A stretch of 64,000 nucleotides of DNA from Escarpia spicata (Eukaryota > Annelida > Polychaeta > Sabellida > Siboglinidae), in the NCBI GenBank assembly GCA_963995525.1, contig CAXEFP010000001.1, forward strand, positions 1,702,201-1,766,200, read 5' to 3'. The notes below the pieces were generated by a model. That model made no database searches, was not told the origin of the DNA, and worked only from the letters and a program-made list of their open reading frames with translations. Below are positions 26,101-41,393 of the stretch, piece after piece (positions within the stretch are counted from its first letter, which is position 1; each line of letters begins with the position of its first letter). Made by a program: the position numbers and the translations under genes.

Positions 26101-28681
26101 ACTGCTGCTTTAGACAAGAAAAAACTTCAAATGGGGATGAGTTTTCACACCTATAACTTACGTAATATGTTCTTGTAACTTACGTGACGGGGATAAAATG
26201 GTAACATGCATTCCCATTTGGGGTTAATCTAGTTATGTGTGTAGCTTGATATCAATCTACCCTTCGTGAAGATTTGTAACATGCAAAACATCTATTTGGG
26301 TAAGACCACATTAAGGATCCTTCCGCCGAAAAAAGTGCACTACAAATACCGTTTTGCTGTGATATGCATTAATTTTTTTCGAACATTTTGACATGGGACA
26401 TGTTTGTCTCGTGAGTACTGAATGTACTGCTGCTTTAGACAAGATAAAACATCAAATGGGGATGAGTTTTCACACCTATAACTTACGTAATATGTTCTTG
26501 TAACTTACGTGACGGGGATAAAACGGTAACATGCATTCCCATTTGGGGTTAATCTAGTTATGTGTGTAGCTTGATATCAATCTAGCCTTCGTGAAGATTT
26601 GTAACGTGCAAAACATCTATTTGGGGTAAGACCACATTAAAGATCCTTCCGCCGAAAAAAGTGCACTACAAATACCGTTTTGCTGTGATATGCATTAATT
26701 TTTTTCGAACATTTTGACATGGGACATGTTTGTCTCGTGAGTACTGAATGTACTGCTGCTTTAGACAAAATAAAACATCAAATGGGGATGAGTTTTCACA
26801 CCTATAACTTACGTAATATGTTCTTGTAACTTACGTGACGGGGATAAAAAGGTAACATGCATTCCCATTTGGGGTTAATCTAGTTATGTGTGTAGCTTGA
26901 TATCAATCTAGCCTTCGTGAAGATTTGTAACATGCAAAACATATATTTGGGGTAAGACCACATTAAATATCCTTCCGCCGAAAAAAGTGCATTACAAATA
27001 CCGTTTTGCTGTGATATGCATTAATTTTTTTCGAACACTTTGATATGGGACATGTTTGTCTCGTGAGTACTGAAGGTACTGCTGCTTTAGACAAGATAAA
27101 ACATCAAATGGGGATGAGTTTTCACACCTATAACTTACGTAATATGTTCTTGTAACTTACGTGACGGGGATAAAACGGTAACATGCATTCCCATTTGGGG
27201 TTAATCTAGTTATGTGTGTAGCTTGATATCAATCTAGCCTTCGTGAAGATTTGTAACGTGCAAAACATCTATTTGGGGTAAGACCACATTAAAGATCATT
27301 CCGCCGAAAAAAGTGCACTACAAATACCGTTTTGCTGTGATATACATTAATTTGTTTCGAACACTTTGATATGGGACATGTTTGTCTCGTGAGTACTGAA
27401 GGTACTGCTGCTTTAGACAAGAAAAAACTTCAAATGGGGATGAGTTTTCACACCTATAACTTACGTAATATGTTCTTGTAACTTACGTGACGGGGATAAA
27501 ACGGTAACATGCATTCCCATTTGGGGTTAATCTAGTTATGTGTGTAGCTTGATATCAATCTACCCTTCGTGAAGATTTGTAACATGCAAAACATCTATTT
27601 GGGTAAGACCACATTAAGGATCCTTCCGCCGAAAAAAGTGCACTACAAATACCGTTTTGCTGTGATATGCATTAATTTTTTTCGAACATTTTGATATGGG
27701 ACATGTTTGTCTCGTGAGTACTGAATGTACTGCTGCTTTAGACAAGATAAAACATCAAATGGGGATGAGTTTTCACACCTATAACTTACGTAATATGTTC
27801 TTGTAACTTACGTGACGGGGATAAAACGGTAACATGCATTCCCATTTGGGGTTAATCTAGTTATGTGTGTAGCTTGATATCAATCTAGCCTTCGTGAAGA
27901 TTTGTAACATGCAAAACATCTATTTGGGGTAAGACCACATTAAGGATCCTTCCGCCGAAAAAAGTGCACTACAAATACCGTTTTGCTGTGATATGCATTA
28001 ATTTTTTTCGAACATTTTGACATGGGACATGTTTGTCTCGTGAGTACTGAATGTACTGCTGCTTTAGACAAGATAAAACATCAAATGGGGATGAGGTTTC
28101 ACACCTATAACTTACGTAATATGTTCTTGTAACTTACGTGACGGGGATAAAACGGTAACATGCATTCCCATTTGGGGTTAATCTAGTTATGTGTGTAGCT
28201 TGATATCAATCTAGCCTTCGTGAAGATTTGTAACATGCAAAACATATATTTGGGGTAAGACCACATTAAATATCCTTCCGCCGAAAAAAGTGCATTACAA
28301 ATACCGTTTTGCTGTGATATGCATTAATTTTTTTCGAACACTTTGATATGGGACATGTTTGTCTCGTGAGTACTGAAGGTACTGCTGCTTTAGACAAGAT
28401 AAAACATCAAATGGGGATGAGTTTTCACACCTATAACTTACCTAATATGTTCTTGTAACTTACGTGACGGGGATAAAACGGTAACATGCATTCCCATTTG
28501 GGGTTAATCTAGTTATGTGTGTAGCTTGATATCAATCTAGCCTTCGTGAAGATTTGTAACGTGCAAAACATCTATTTGTGGTAAGACCACATTAAACATC
28601 CTTCCGCCGAAAAAAGTGCACTACAAATACCGTTTTGCTGTGATATGCATTAATTTTTTTCGAACACTTTGATATGGGACA
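23143..28681 (+). repeat. Transition zone with type-g monomers (monomers 72-88)
   Basis: This zone mixes domain II letters (e, f, a, b with TTTATACAAG, c) with type g, defined by C185 (CTACCC), A206 and loss of one G from the G4 run at 223-226. Type g starts at 23143, 26076 and 27379. The first two also share AAAATGGTAAC and lie 2933 bp apart, a nine-monomer unit. The first precursors of domain III appear at 28030 (GAGGTTTCAC, type i) and 28356 (type j). Confidence 0.84.
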
Positions 28682-31600
28682 TGTTTGTCTCGTGAGTACT
28701 GAAGGTACTGCTGCTTTAGACATGAAAAATTTTCAAATAGGGATGAGTTTTCACACCTATAACTTACGTAATATGTTCTTGTAACTTACGTGACGGGGAT
28801 AAAACGGTAACATGCATTCCCATTTGGGGTTAATCTAGTTATGTGTGTAGCTTGATATCAATCTAGCCTTCGTGAAGATTTGTAACATGCAAAACATCTA
28901 TTTGGGGTAAGACCACATTAAATATCCTTCCGCCGAAAAAAGTGCATTACAAATACCGTTTTGCTGTGATATGCATTAATTTTTTTCGAACACTTTGATA
29001 TGGGACATGTTTGTCTCGTGAGTACTGAAGGTACTGCTGCTTTAGACAAGAAAAAACTTCAAACGGGGATGAGTTTTCACACCTATAACTTACGTAATAT
29101 GTTCTTGTAACTTACGTGACGGGGATCAAACGGTAAAATGCATTCCCATTTGGGGTTAAGCTAGTTATGTGTGTAGCTTGATATCAATCTACCCTTCGTG
29201 AAGATTTGTAACATGCAAAACATCTATTTGGGGTAAGACCACATTAAGGATCCTTCCGCCGAAAAAAGTGCACTACAAATACCGTTTTGCTGTGATATGC
29301 ATTAATTTTTTTCGAACACTTTGATATGGGACATGTTTGTCTCGTGAGTACTGAATGTACTGCTGCTTTAGACAAGAAAAAACTTCAAATGGGGATGAGT
29401 TTTCACACCTATAACTTACGTAATATGTTCTTGTAACTTACGTGACGGGGATAAAACGGTAACATGCATTCCCATTTGGGATTAATCTAGTTATGTGTGT
29501 AGCTTGATATCAATCTAGCCTTCGTGAAGATTTGTAACGTGCAAAACATCTATTTGGGGTAAGACCACATTAAGGATCCTTCCGCCGAAAAAAGTGCACT
29601 ACAAATACCGTTTTGCTGTGATATGCATTAATTTTGTTCGAACATTTTGACATGGGACATGTTTGTCTCGTGAGTACTGAATGTACTGCTGCTTTAGACA
29701 AGATAAAACATCAAATGGGGATGAGTTTTCACACCTATAACTTACGTAATATGTTCTTGTAACTTACGTGACGGGGATAAAACGGTAACATGCATTCCCA
29801 TTTGGGGTTAATCTAGTTATGTGTGTAGCTTGATATCAATCTAGCCTTCGTGAAGATTTGTAACATGCAAAACATCTATTTGGGGTAAGACCACAGTAAG
29901 GATCCTTCCGCCGAAAAAAGTGCACTACAAATACCGTTTTGCTGTGATATGCATTAATTTTTTTCGAACACTTTGATATGGGACATGTTTGTCTCGTGAG
30001 TACTGAAGGTACTGCTGCTTTAGACATGAAAAATTTTCAAATGGGGATGAGTTTTCACACCTATAACTTACGTAATATGTTCTTGTAACTTACGTGACGG
30101 GGATAAAACGGTAACATGCATTCCCATTTGGGGTTAATCTAGTTATGTGTGTAGCTTGATATCAATCTAGCCTTCGTGAAGATTTGTAACATGCAAAACA
30201 TCTATTTGGGGTAAGACCACATTAAATATCCTTCCGCCGAAAAAAGTGCATTACAAATACCGTTTTGCTGTGATATGCATTAATTTTTTTCGAACACTTT
30301 GATATGGGACATGTTTGTCTCGTGAGTACTGAAGGTACTGCTGCTTTAGACAAGAAAAAACTTCAAACGGGGATGAGTTTTCACACCTATAACTTACGTA
30401 ATATGTTCTTGTAACTTACGTGACGGGGATCAAACGGTAACATGCATTCCCATTTGGGGTTAAGCTAGTTATGTGTGTAGCTTGATATCAATCTAACCTT
30501 CGTGAAGATTTGTAACATGCAAAACATCTATTTGGGGTAAGACCACATTAAGGATCCTTCCGCCGAAAAAAGTGCACTACAAATACCGTTTTGCTGTGAT
30601 ATGCATTAATTTTTTTCGAACATTTTGACATGGGACATGTTTGTCTCGTGAGTACTGAATGTACTGCTGCTTTAGACAAGATAAAACATCAAATGGGGAT
30701 GAGTTTTCACACCTATAACTTACGTAATATGTTCTTGTAACTTACGTGACGGGGATAAAACGGTAACATGCATTCCCATTTGGGGTTAATCTAGTTATGT
30801 GTGTAGCTTGATATCAATCTAGCCTTCGTGAAGATTTGTAACATGCAAAACATATATTTGGGGTAAGACCACATTAAATATCCTTCCGCCGAAAAAAGTG
30901 CATTACAAATACCGTTTTGCTGTTTTATGCATTACTTTTTTTCGAACACTTTGATATGGGACATGTTTGTCTCGTGAGTACTGAAGGTACTGCTGCTTTA
31001 GACAAGATAAAACATCAAATGGGGATGAGTTTTCACACCTATAACTTACCTAATATGTTCTTGTAACTTACGTGACGGGGATAAAACGGTAACATGCATT
31101 CCCATTTGGGGTTAATCTAGTTATGTGTGTAGCTTGATATCAATCTAGCCTTCGTGAAGATTTGTAACGTGCAAAACATCTATTTGGGGTAAGACCACAT
31201 TAAAGATCCTTCCGCCGAAAAAAGTGCACTACAAATACCGTTTTGCTGTGATATGCATTAATTTTTTTCGAACACTTTGATATGGGACATGTTTGTCTCG
31301 TGAGTACTGAATGTACTGCTGCTTTAGACAAGATAAAACATCAAATGGGGATGAGGTTTCACACCTATAACTTACGTAATATGTTCTTGTAACTTACGTG
31401 ACGGGGATAAAACGGTAACATGCATTCCCATTTGGGGTTAATCTAGTTATGTGTGTAGCTTGATATCAATCTAGCCTTCGTGAAGATTTGTAACATGCAA
31501 AACATATATTTGGGGTAAGACCACATTAAATATCCTTCCGCCGAAAAAAGTGCATTACAAATACCGTTTTGCTGTGATATGCATTAATTTTTTTCGAACA

Positions 31601-31941
31601 CTTTGATATGGGACATGTTTGTCTCGTGAGTACTGAAGGTACTGCTGCTTTAGACAAGATAAAACATCAAATGGGGATGAGTTTTCACACCTATAACTTA
31701 CCTAATATGTTCTTGTAACTTACGTGACGGGGATAAAACGGTAACATGCATTCCCATTTGGGGTTAATCTAGTTATGTGTGTAGCTTGATATCAATCTAG
31801 CCTTCGTGAAGATTTGTAACGTGCAAAACATCTATTTGGGGTAAGACCACATTAAAGATCCTTCCGCCGAAAAAAGTGCACTACAAATACCGTTTTGCTG
31901 TGATATGCATTAATTTTTTTCGAACACTTTGATATGGGACA
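28682..31941 (+). repeat. Domain III unit 1, 10 monomers (p absent)
   Basis: The order is k-l-m-n then k-l-o-j-i-j (monomers 89-98, 3260 bp). Compared with unit 2 only p is missing, with the second k directly after n. Monomer 90 has a private AAAATGC in place of AACATGC. Confidence 0.88.
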
Positions 31942-34900
31942 TGTTTGTCTCGTGAGTACTGAAGGTACTGCTGCTTTAGACATGAAAAATTTTCAAATGG
32001 GGATGAGTTTTCACACCTATAACTTACGTAATATGTTCTTGTAACTTACGTGACGGGGATAAAACGGTAACATGTATTCCCATTTGGGGTTAATCTAGTT
32101 ATGTGTGTAGCTTGATATCAATCTAGCCTTCGTGAAGATTTGTAACATGCAAAACATCTATTTGGGGTAAGACCACATTAAATATCCTTCCGCCGAAAAA
32201 AGTGCATTACAAATACCGTTTTGCTGTGATATGCATTAATTTTTTTCGAACACTTTGATATGGGACATGTTTGTCTCGTGAGTACTGAAGGTACTGCTGC
32301 TTTAGACAAGAAAAAACTTCAAACGGGGATGAGTTTTCACACCTATAACTTACGTAATATGTTCTTGTAACTTACGTGACGGGGATCAAACGGTAACATG
32401 CATTCCCATTTGGGGTTAAGCTAGTTATGTGTGTAGCTTGATATCAATCTACCCTTCGTGAAGATTTGTAACATGCAAAACATCTATTTGGGGTAAGACC
32501 ACATTAAGGATCCTTCCGCCGAAAAAAGTGCACTACAAATACCGTTTTGCTGTGATATGCATTAATTTTTTTCGAACACTTTGATATGGGACATGTTTGT
32601 CTCGTGAGTACTGAATGTACTGCTGCTTTAGACAAGAAAAAACTTCAAATGGGGATGAGTTTTCACACCTATAACTTACGTAATATGTTCTTGTAACTTA
32701 CGTGACGGGGATAAAACGGTAACATGCATTCCCATTTGGGATTAATCTAGTTATGTGTGTAGCTTGATATCAATCTAGCCTTCGTGAAGATTTGTAACGT
32801 GCAAAACATCTATTTGGGGTAAGATCACATTAAGGATCCTTCCGCCGAAAAAAGTGCACTACAAATACCGTTTTGCTGTGATATGCATTAATTTTGTTCG
32901 AACATTTTGACATGGGACATGTTTGTCTCGTGAGTACTGAATGTACTGCTGCTTTAGACAAGATAAAACATCAAATGGGGATGAGTTTTCACACCTATAA
33001 CTTACGTAATATGTTCTTGTAACTTACGTGACGGGGATAAAACGGTAACATGCATTCCCATTTGGGGTTAATCTAGTTATGTGTGTAGCTTGATATCAAT
33101 CTAGCCTTCGTGAAGATTTGTAACATGCAAAACATCTATTTGGGGTAAGACCACAGTAAGGATCCTTCCGCCGAAAAAAGTGCACTACAAATACCGTTTT
33201 GCTGTGATATGCATTAATTTTTTTCGAACATTTTGACATGGGACATGTTTGTCTCGTGAGTACTGAATATACTGCTGCTTTAGACAAGATAAAACATCAA
33301 ATGGGGATGAGTTTTCACACCTATAACTTACGTAATATGTTCTTGTAACTTACGTGACGGGGATAAAACGGTAACATGCATTCCCATTTGGGGTTAATCT
33401 AGTTATGTGTGTAGCTTGATATCAATCTAGCCTTCGTGAAGATTTGTAACGTGCAAAACATCTATTTGGGGTAAGACCACATTAAAGATCCTTCCGCCGA
33501 AAAAAGTGCACTACAAATACCGTTTTGCTGTGATATGCATTAATTTTTTTCGAACACTTTGATATGGGACATGTTTGTCTCGTGAGTACTGAAGGTACTG
33601 CTGCTTTAGACATGAAAAATTTTCAAATGGGGATGAGTTTTCACACCTATAACTTACGTAATATGTTCTTGTAACTTACGTGACGGGGATAAAACGGTAA
33701 CATGCATTCCCATTTGGGGTTAATCTAGTTATGTGTGTAGCTTGATATCAATCTAGCCTTCGTGAAGATTTGTAACATGCAAAACATCTATTTGGGGTAA
33801 GACCACATTAAATATCCTTCCGCCGAAAAAAGTGCATTACAAATACCGTTTTGCTGTGATATGCATTAATTTTTTTCGAACACTTTGATATGGGACATGT
33901 TTGTCTCGTGAGTACTGAAGGTACTGCTGCTTTAGACAAGAAAAAACTTCAAACGGGGATGAGTTTTCACACCTATAACTTACGTAATATGTTCTTGTAA
34001 CTTACGTGACGGGGATCAAACGGTAACATGCATTCCCATTTGGGGTTAAGCTAGTTATGTGTGTAGCTTGATATCAATCTACCCTTCGTGAAGATTTGTA
34101 ACATGCAAAACATCTATTTGGGGTAAGACCACATTAAGGATCCTTCCGCCGAAAAAAGTGCACTACAAATACCGTTTTGCTGTGATATGCATTAATTTTT
34201 TTCGAACATTTTGACATGGGACATGTTTGTCTCGTGAGTACTGAATGTACTGCTGCTTTAGACAAGATAAAACATCAAATGGGGATGAGTTTTCACACCT
34301 ATAACTTACGTAATATGTTCTTGTAACTTACGTGACGGGGATAAAACGGTAACATGCATTCCCATTTGGGGTTAATCTAGTTATGTGTGTAGCTTGATAT
34401 CAATCTAGCCTTCGTGAAGATTTGTAACATGCAAAACATATATTTGGGGTAAGACCACATTAAATATCCTTCCGCCGAAAAAAGTGCATTACAAATACCG
34501 TTTTGCTGTTTTATGCATTACTTTTTTTCGAACACTTTGATATGGGACATGTTTGTCTCGTGAGTACTGAAGGTACTGCTGCTTTAGACAAGATAAAACA
34601 TCAAATGGGGATGAGTTTTCACACCTATAACTTACCTAATATGTTCTTGTAACTTACGTGACGGGGATAAAACGGTAACATGCATTCCCATTTGGGGTTA
34701 ATCTAGTTATGTGTGTAGCTTGATATCAATCTAGCCTTCGTGAAGATTTGTAACGTGCAAAACATCTATTTGGGGTAAGACCACATTAAAGATCCTTCCG
34801 CCGAAAAAAGTGCACTACAAATACCGTTTTGCTGTGATATGCATTAATTTTTTTCGAACACTTTGATATGGGACATGTTTGTCTCGTGAGTACTGAATGT

Positions 34901-35527
34901 ACTGCTGCTTTAGACAAGATAAAACATCAAATGGGGATGAGGTTTCACACCTATAACTTACGTAATATGTTCTTGTAACTTACGTGACGGGGATAAAACG
35001 GTAACATGCATTCCCATTTGGGGTTAATCTAGTTATGTGTGTAGCTTGATATCAATCTAGCCTTCGTGAAGATTTGTAACATGCAAAACATATATTTGGG
35101 GTAAGACCACATTAGATATCCTTCCGCCGAAAAAAGTGCATTACAAATACCGTTTTGCTGTGATATGCATTAATTTTTTTCGAACACTTTGATATGGGAC
35201 ATGTTTGTCTCGTGAGTACTGAAGGTACTGCTGCTTTAGACAAGATAAAACATCAAATGGGGATGAGTTTTCACACCTATAACTTACCTAATATGTTCTT
35301 GTAACTTACGTGACGGGGATAAAACGGTAACATGCATTCCCATTTGGGGTTAATCTAGTTATGTGTGTAGCTTGATATCAATCTAGCCTTCGTGAAGATT
35401 TGTAACGTGCAAAACATCTATTTGGGGTAAGACCACATTAAAGATCCTTCCGCCGAAAAAAGTGCACTACAAATACCGTTTTGCTGTGATATGCATTAAT
35501 TTTTTTCGAACACTTTGATATGGGACA
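31942..35527 (+). repeat. Domain III unit 2, full 11-monomer reference unit
   Basis: The order is k-l-m-n-p-k-l-o-j-i-j (monomers 99-109, 3586 bp). I use it as the reference because every type is present once in order, with k, l and j twice. It splits naturally into five (k-l-m-n-p) and six (k-l-o-j-i-j) monomers, matching the 5 and 6 submodule sizes of domain II. Confidence 0.9.
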
Positions 35528-37482
35528 TGTTTGTCTCGTGAGTACTGAAGGTACTGCTGCTTTAGACATGAAAAATTTTCAAATGGGGATGAGTTTTCAC
35601 ACCTATAACTTACGTAATATGTTCTTGTAACTTACGTGACGGGGATAAAACGGTAACATGCATTCCCATTTGGGGTTAATCTAGTTATGTGTGTAGCTTG
35701 ATATCAATCTAGCCTTCGTGAAGATTTGTAACATGCAAAACATCTATTTGGGGTAAGACCACATTAAATATCCTTCCGCCGAAAAAAGTGCATTACAAAT
35801 ACCGTTTTCTGTGATATGCATTAATTTTTTTCGAACACTTTGATATGGGACATGTTTGTCTCGTGAGTACTGAAGGTACTGCTGCTTTAGACAAGAAAAA
35901 ACTTCAAACGGGGATGAGTTTTCACACCTATAACTTACGTAATATGTTCTTGTAACTTACGTGACGGGGATCAAACGGTAACATGCATTCCCATTTGGGG
36001 TTAAGCTAGTTATGTGTGTAGCTTGATATCAATCTACCCTTCGTGAAGATTTGTAACATGCAAAACATCTATTTGGGGTAAGACCACATTAAGGATCCTT
36101 CCGCCGAAAAAAGTGCACTACAAATACCGTTTTGCTGTGATATGCATTAATTTTTTTCGAACATTTTGACATGGGACATGTTTGTCTCGTGAGTACTGAA
36201 TGTACTGCTGCTTTAGACAAGATAAAACATCAAATGGGGATGAGTTTTCACACCTATAACTTACGTAATATGTTCTTGTAACTTACGTGACGGGGATAAA
36301 ACGGTAACATGCATTCCCATTTGGGGTTAATCTAGTTATGTGTGTAGCTTGATATCAATCTAGCCTTCGTGAAGATTTGTAACATGCAAAACATATATTT
36401 GGGGTAAGACCACATTAAATATCCTTCCGCCGAAAAAAGTGCATTACAAATACCGTTTTGCTGTTTTATGCATTACTTTTTTTCGAACACTTTGATATGG
36501 GACATGTTTGTCTCGTGAGTACTGAAGGTACTGCTGCTTTAGACAAGATAAAACATCAAATGGGGATGAGTTTTCACACCTATAACTTACCTAATATGTT
36601 CTTGTAACTTACGTGACGGGGATAAAACGGTAACATGCATTCCCATTTGGGGTTAATCTAGTTATGTGTGTAGCTTGATATCAATCTAGCCTTCGTGAAG
36701 ATTTGTAACGTGCAAAACATCTATTTGGGGTAAGACCACATTAAAGATCCTTCCGCCGAAAAAAGTGCACTACAAATACCGTTTTGCTGTGATATGCATT
36801 AATTTTTTTCGAACACTTTGATATGGGACATGTTTGTCTCGTGAGTACTGAATGTACTGCTGCTTTAGACAAGATAAAACATCAAATGGGGATGAGGTTT
36901 CACACCTATAACTTACGTAATATGTTCTTGTAACTTACGTGACGGGGATAAAACGGTAACATGCATTCCCATTTGGGGTTAATCTAGTTATGTGTGTAGC
37001 TTGATATCAATCTAGCCTTCGTGAAGATTTGTAACATGCAAAACATATATTTGGGGTAAGACCACATTAAATATCCTTCCGCCGAAAAAAGTGCATTACA
37101 AATACCGTTTTGCTGTGATATGCATTAATTTTTTTCGAACACTTTGATATGGGACATGTTTGTCTCGTGAGTACTGAAGGTACTGCTGCTTTAGACAAGA
37201 TAAAACATCAAATGGGGATGAGTTTTCACACCTATAACTTACCTAATATGTTCTTGTAACTTACGTGACGGGGATAAAACGGTAACATGCATTCCCATTT
37301 GGGGTTAATCTAGTTATGTGTGTAGCTTTATATCAATCTAGCCTTCGTGAAGATTTGTAACGTGCAAAACATCTATTTGGGGTAAGACCACATTAAAGAT
37401 CCTTCCGCCGAAAAAAGTGCACTACAAATACCGTTTTGCTGTGATATGCATTAATTTTTTTCGAACACTTTGATATGGGACA
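35528..37482 (+). repeat. Domain III unit 3, 6-monomer half unit
   Basis: This is k-l-o-j-i-j only (monomers 110-115, 1955 bp). The k monomer has lost one base (CGTTTTCTGTG). The next k, which opens unit 4 at 37483, has the same deletion, so the half unit was probably duplicated after the deletion arose. Confidence 0.9.
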
Positions 37483-40400
37483 TGTTTGTCTCGTGAGTAC
37501 TGAAGGTACTGCTGCTTTAGACATGAAAAATTTTCAAATGGGGATGAGTTTTCACACCTATAACTTACGTAATATGTTCTTGTAACTTACGTGACGGGGA
37601 TAAAACGGTAACATGCATTCCCATTTGGGGTTAATCTAGTTATGTGTGTAGCTTGATATCAATCTAGCCTTCGTGAAGATTTGTAACATGCAAAACATCT
37701 ATTTGGGGTAAGACCACATTAAATATCCTTCCGCCGAAAAAAGTGCATTACAAATACCGTTTTCTGTGATATGCATTAATTTTTTTCGAACACTTTGATA
37801 TGGGACATGTTTGTCTCGTGAGTACTGAAGGTACTGCTGCTTTAGACAAGAAAAAACTTCAAACGGGGATGAGTTTTCACACCTATAACTTACGTAATAT
37901 GTTCTTGTAACTTACGTGACGGGGATCAAACGGTAACATGCATTCCCATTTGGGGTTAAGCTAGTTATGTGTGTAGCTTGATATCAATCTACCCTTCGTG
38001 AAGATTTGTAACATGCAAAACATCTATTTGGGGTAAGACCACATTAAGGATCCTTCCGCCGAAAAAAGTGCACTACAAATACCGTTTTGCTGTGATATGC
38101 ATTAATTTTTTTCGAACACTTTGATATGGGACATGTTTGTCTCGTGAGTACTGAATGTACTGCTGCTTTAGACAAGAAAAAACTTCAAATGGGGATGAGT
38201 TTTCACACCTATAACTTACGTAATATGTTCTTGTAACTTACGTGACGGGGATAAAACGGTAACATGCATTCCCATTTGGGATTAATCTAGTTATGTGTGT
38301 AGCTTGATATCAATCTAGCCTTCGTGAAGATTTGTAACGTGCAAAACATCTATTTGGGGTAAGACCACATTAAGGATCCTTCCGCCGAAAAAAGTGCACT
38401 ACAAATACCGTTTTGCTGTGATATGCATTAATTTTGTTCGAACATTTTGACATGGGACATGTTTGTCTCGTGAGTACTGAATGTACTGCTGCTTTAGACA
38501 AGATAAAACATCAAATGGGGATGAGTTTTCACACCTATAACTTACGTAATATGTTCTTGTAACTTACGTGACGGGGATAAAACGGTAACATGCATTCCCA
38601 TTTGGGGTTAATCTAGTTATGTGTGTAGCTTGATATCAATCTAGCCTTCGTGAAGATTTGTAACATGCAAAACATCTATTTGGGGTAAGACCACAGTAAG
38701 GATCCTTCCGCCGAAAAAAGTGCACTACAAATACCGTTTTGCTGTGATATGCATTAATTTTTTTCGAACATTTTGACATGGGACATGTTTGTCTCGTGAG
38801 TACTGAATGTACTGCTGCTTTAGACAAGATAAAACATCAAATGGGGATGAGTTTTCACACCTATAACTTACGTAATATGTTCTTGTAACTTACGTGACGG
38901 GGATAAAACGGTAACATGCATTCCCATTTGGGGTTAATCTAGTTATGTGTGTAGCTTGATATCAATCTAGCCTTCGTGAAGATTTGTAACGTGCAAAACA
39001 TCTATTTGGGGTAAGACCACATTAAAGATCCTTCCGCCGAAAAAAGTGCACTACAAATACCGTTTTGCTGTGATATGCATTAATTTTTTTCGAACACTTT
39101 GATATGGGACATGTTTGTCTCGTGAGTACTGAAGGTACTGCTGCTATAGACATGAAAAATTTTCAAATGGGGATGAGTTTTCACACCTATAACTTACGTA
39201 ATATGTTCTTGTAACTTACGTGACGGGGATAAAACGGTAACATGCATTCCCATTTGGGGTTAATCTAGTTATGTGTGTAGCTTGATATCAATCTAGCCTT
39301 CGTGAAGATTTGTAACATGCAAAACATCTATTTGGGGTAAGACCACATTAAATATCCTTCCGCCGAAAAAAGTGCATTACAAATACCGTTTTGCTGTGAT
39401 ATGCATTAATTTTTTTCGAACACTTTGATATGGGACATGTTTGTCTCGTGAGTACTGAAGGTACTGCTGCTTTAGACAAGAAAAAACTTCAAACGGGGAT
39501 GAGTTTTCACACCTATAACTTACGTAATATGTTCTTGTAACTTACGTGACGGGGATCAAACGGTAACATGCATTCCCATTTGGGGTTAAGCTAGTTATGT
39601 GTGTAGCTTGATATCAATCTACCCTTCGTGAAGATTTGTAACATGCAAAACATCTATTTGGGGTAAGACCACATTAAGGATCCTTCCGCCGAAAAAAGTG
39701 CACTACAAATACCGTTTTGCTGTGATATGCATTAATTTTTTTCGAACATTTTGACATGGGACATGTTTGTCTCGTGAGTACTGAATGTACTGCTGCTTTA
39801 GACAAGATAAAACATCAAATGGGGATGAGTTTTCACACCTATAACTTACGTAATATGTTCTTGTAACTTACGTGACGGGGATAAAACGGTAACATGCATT
39901 CCCATTTGGGGTTAATCTAGTTATGTGTGTAGCTTGATATCAATCTAGCCTTCGTGAAGATTTGTAACATGCAAAACATATATTTGGGGTAAGACCACAT
40001 TAAATATCCTTCCGCCGAAAAAAGTGCATTACAAATACCGTTTTGCTGTTTTATGCATTACTTTTTTTCGAACACTTTGATATGGGACATGTTTGTCTCG
40101 TGAGTACTGAAGGTACTGCTGCTTTAGACAAGATAAAACATCAAATGGGGATGAGTTTTCACACCTATAACTTACCTAATATGTTCTTGTAACTTACGTG
40201 ACGGGGATAAAACGGTAACATGCATTCCCATTTGGGGTTAATCTAGTTATGTGTGTAGCTTGATATCAATCTAGCCTTCGTGAAGATTTGTAACGTGCAA
40301 AACATCTATTTGGGGTAAGACCACATTAAAGATCCTTCCGCCGAAAAAAGTGCACTACAAATACCGTTTTGCTGTGATATGCATTAATTTTTTTCGAACA

Positions 40401-41393
40401 CTTTGATATGGGACATGTTTGTCTCGTGAGTACTGAATGTACTGCTGCTTTAGACAAGAAAAAACTTCAAATGGGGATGAGTTTTCACACGTATAACTTA
40501 CGTAATATGTTCTTGTAACTTACGTGACGGGGATAAAACGGTAACATGCATTCCCATTTGGGATTAATCTAGTTATGTGTGTAGCTTGATATCAATCTAG
40601 CCTTCGTGAAGATTTGTAACGTGCAAAACATCTATTTGGGGTAAGACCACATTAAGGATCCTTCCGCCGAAAAAAGTGCACTACAAATACCGTTTTGCTG
40701 TGATATGCATTAATTTTTTTCGAACATTTTGACATGGGACATGTTTGTCTCGTGAGTACTGAATGTACTGCTGCTTTAGACAAGATAAAACATCAAATGG
40801 GGATGAGTTTTCACACCTATAACTTACGTAATATGTTCTTGTAACTTAGGTGACGGGGATAAAACGGTAACATGCATTCCCATTTGGGGTTAATCTAGTT
40901 ATGTGTGTAGCTTGATATCAATCTAGCCTTCGTGAAGATTTGTAACATGCAAAACATATATTTGGGGTAAGACCACATTAAATATCCTTCCGCCGAAAAA
41001 AGTGCATTACAAATACCGTTTTGCTGTGATATGCATTAATTTTTTTCGAACACTTTGATATGGGACATGTTTGTCTCGTGAGTACTGAAGGTACTGCTGC
41101 TTTAGACAAGATAAAACATCAAATGGGGATGAGTTTTCACACCTATAACTTACCTAATATGTTCTTGTAACTTACGTGACGGGGATAAAACGGTAACATG
41201 CATTCCCATTTGGGGTTAATCTAGTTATGTGTGTAGCTTGATATCAATCTAGCCTTCGTGAAGATTTGTAACGTGCAAAACATCTATTTGGGGTAAGACC
41301 ACATTAAAGATCCTTCCGCCGAAAAAAGTGCACTACAAATACCGTTTTGCTGTGATATGCATTAATTTTTTTCGAACACTTTGATATGGGACA
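37483..41393 (+). repeat. Domain III unit 4, 12 monomers
   Basis: The order is k-l-m-n-p-k-l-o-j-m'-i'-j (monomers 116-127). An extra m-like monomer (40416, GGGATTAATC with ACACGTATAAC) sits between j and the i-like monomer, and the latter lacks GAGGTTTC and has CTTAGGTGAC. Confidence 0.88.

Noticed and set aside
23143..28681. A transposon insertion or unique segment at the change from domain II to domain III.
   Set aside because: The 326-bp phase continues through the zone, with only three one-base losses. Only monomer types change.
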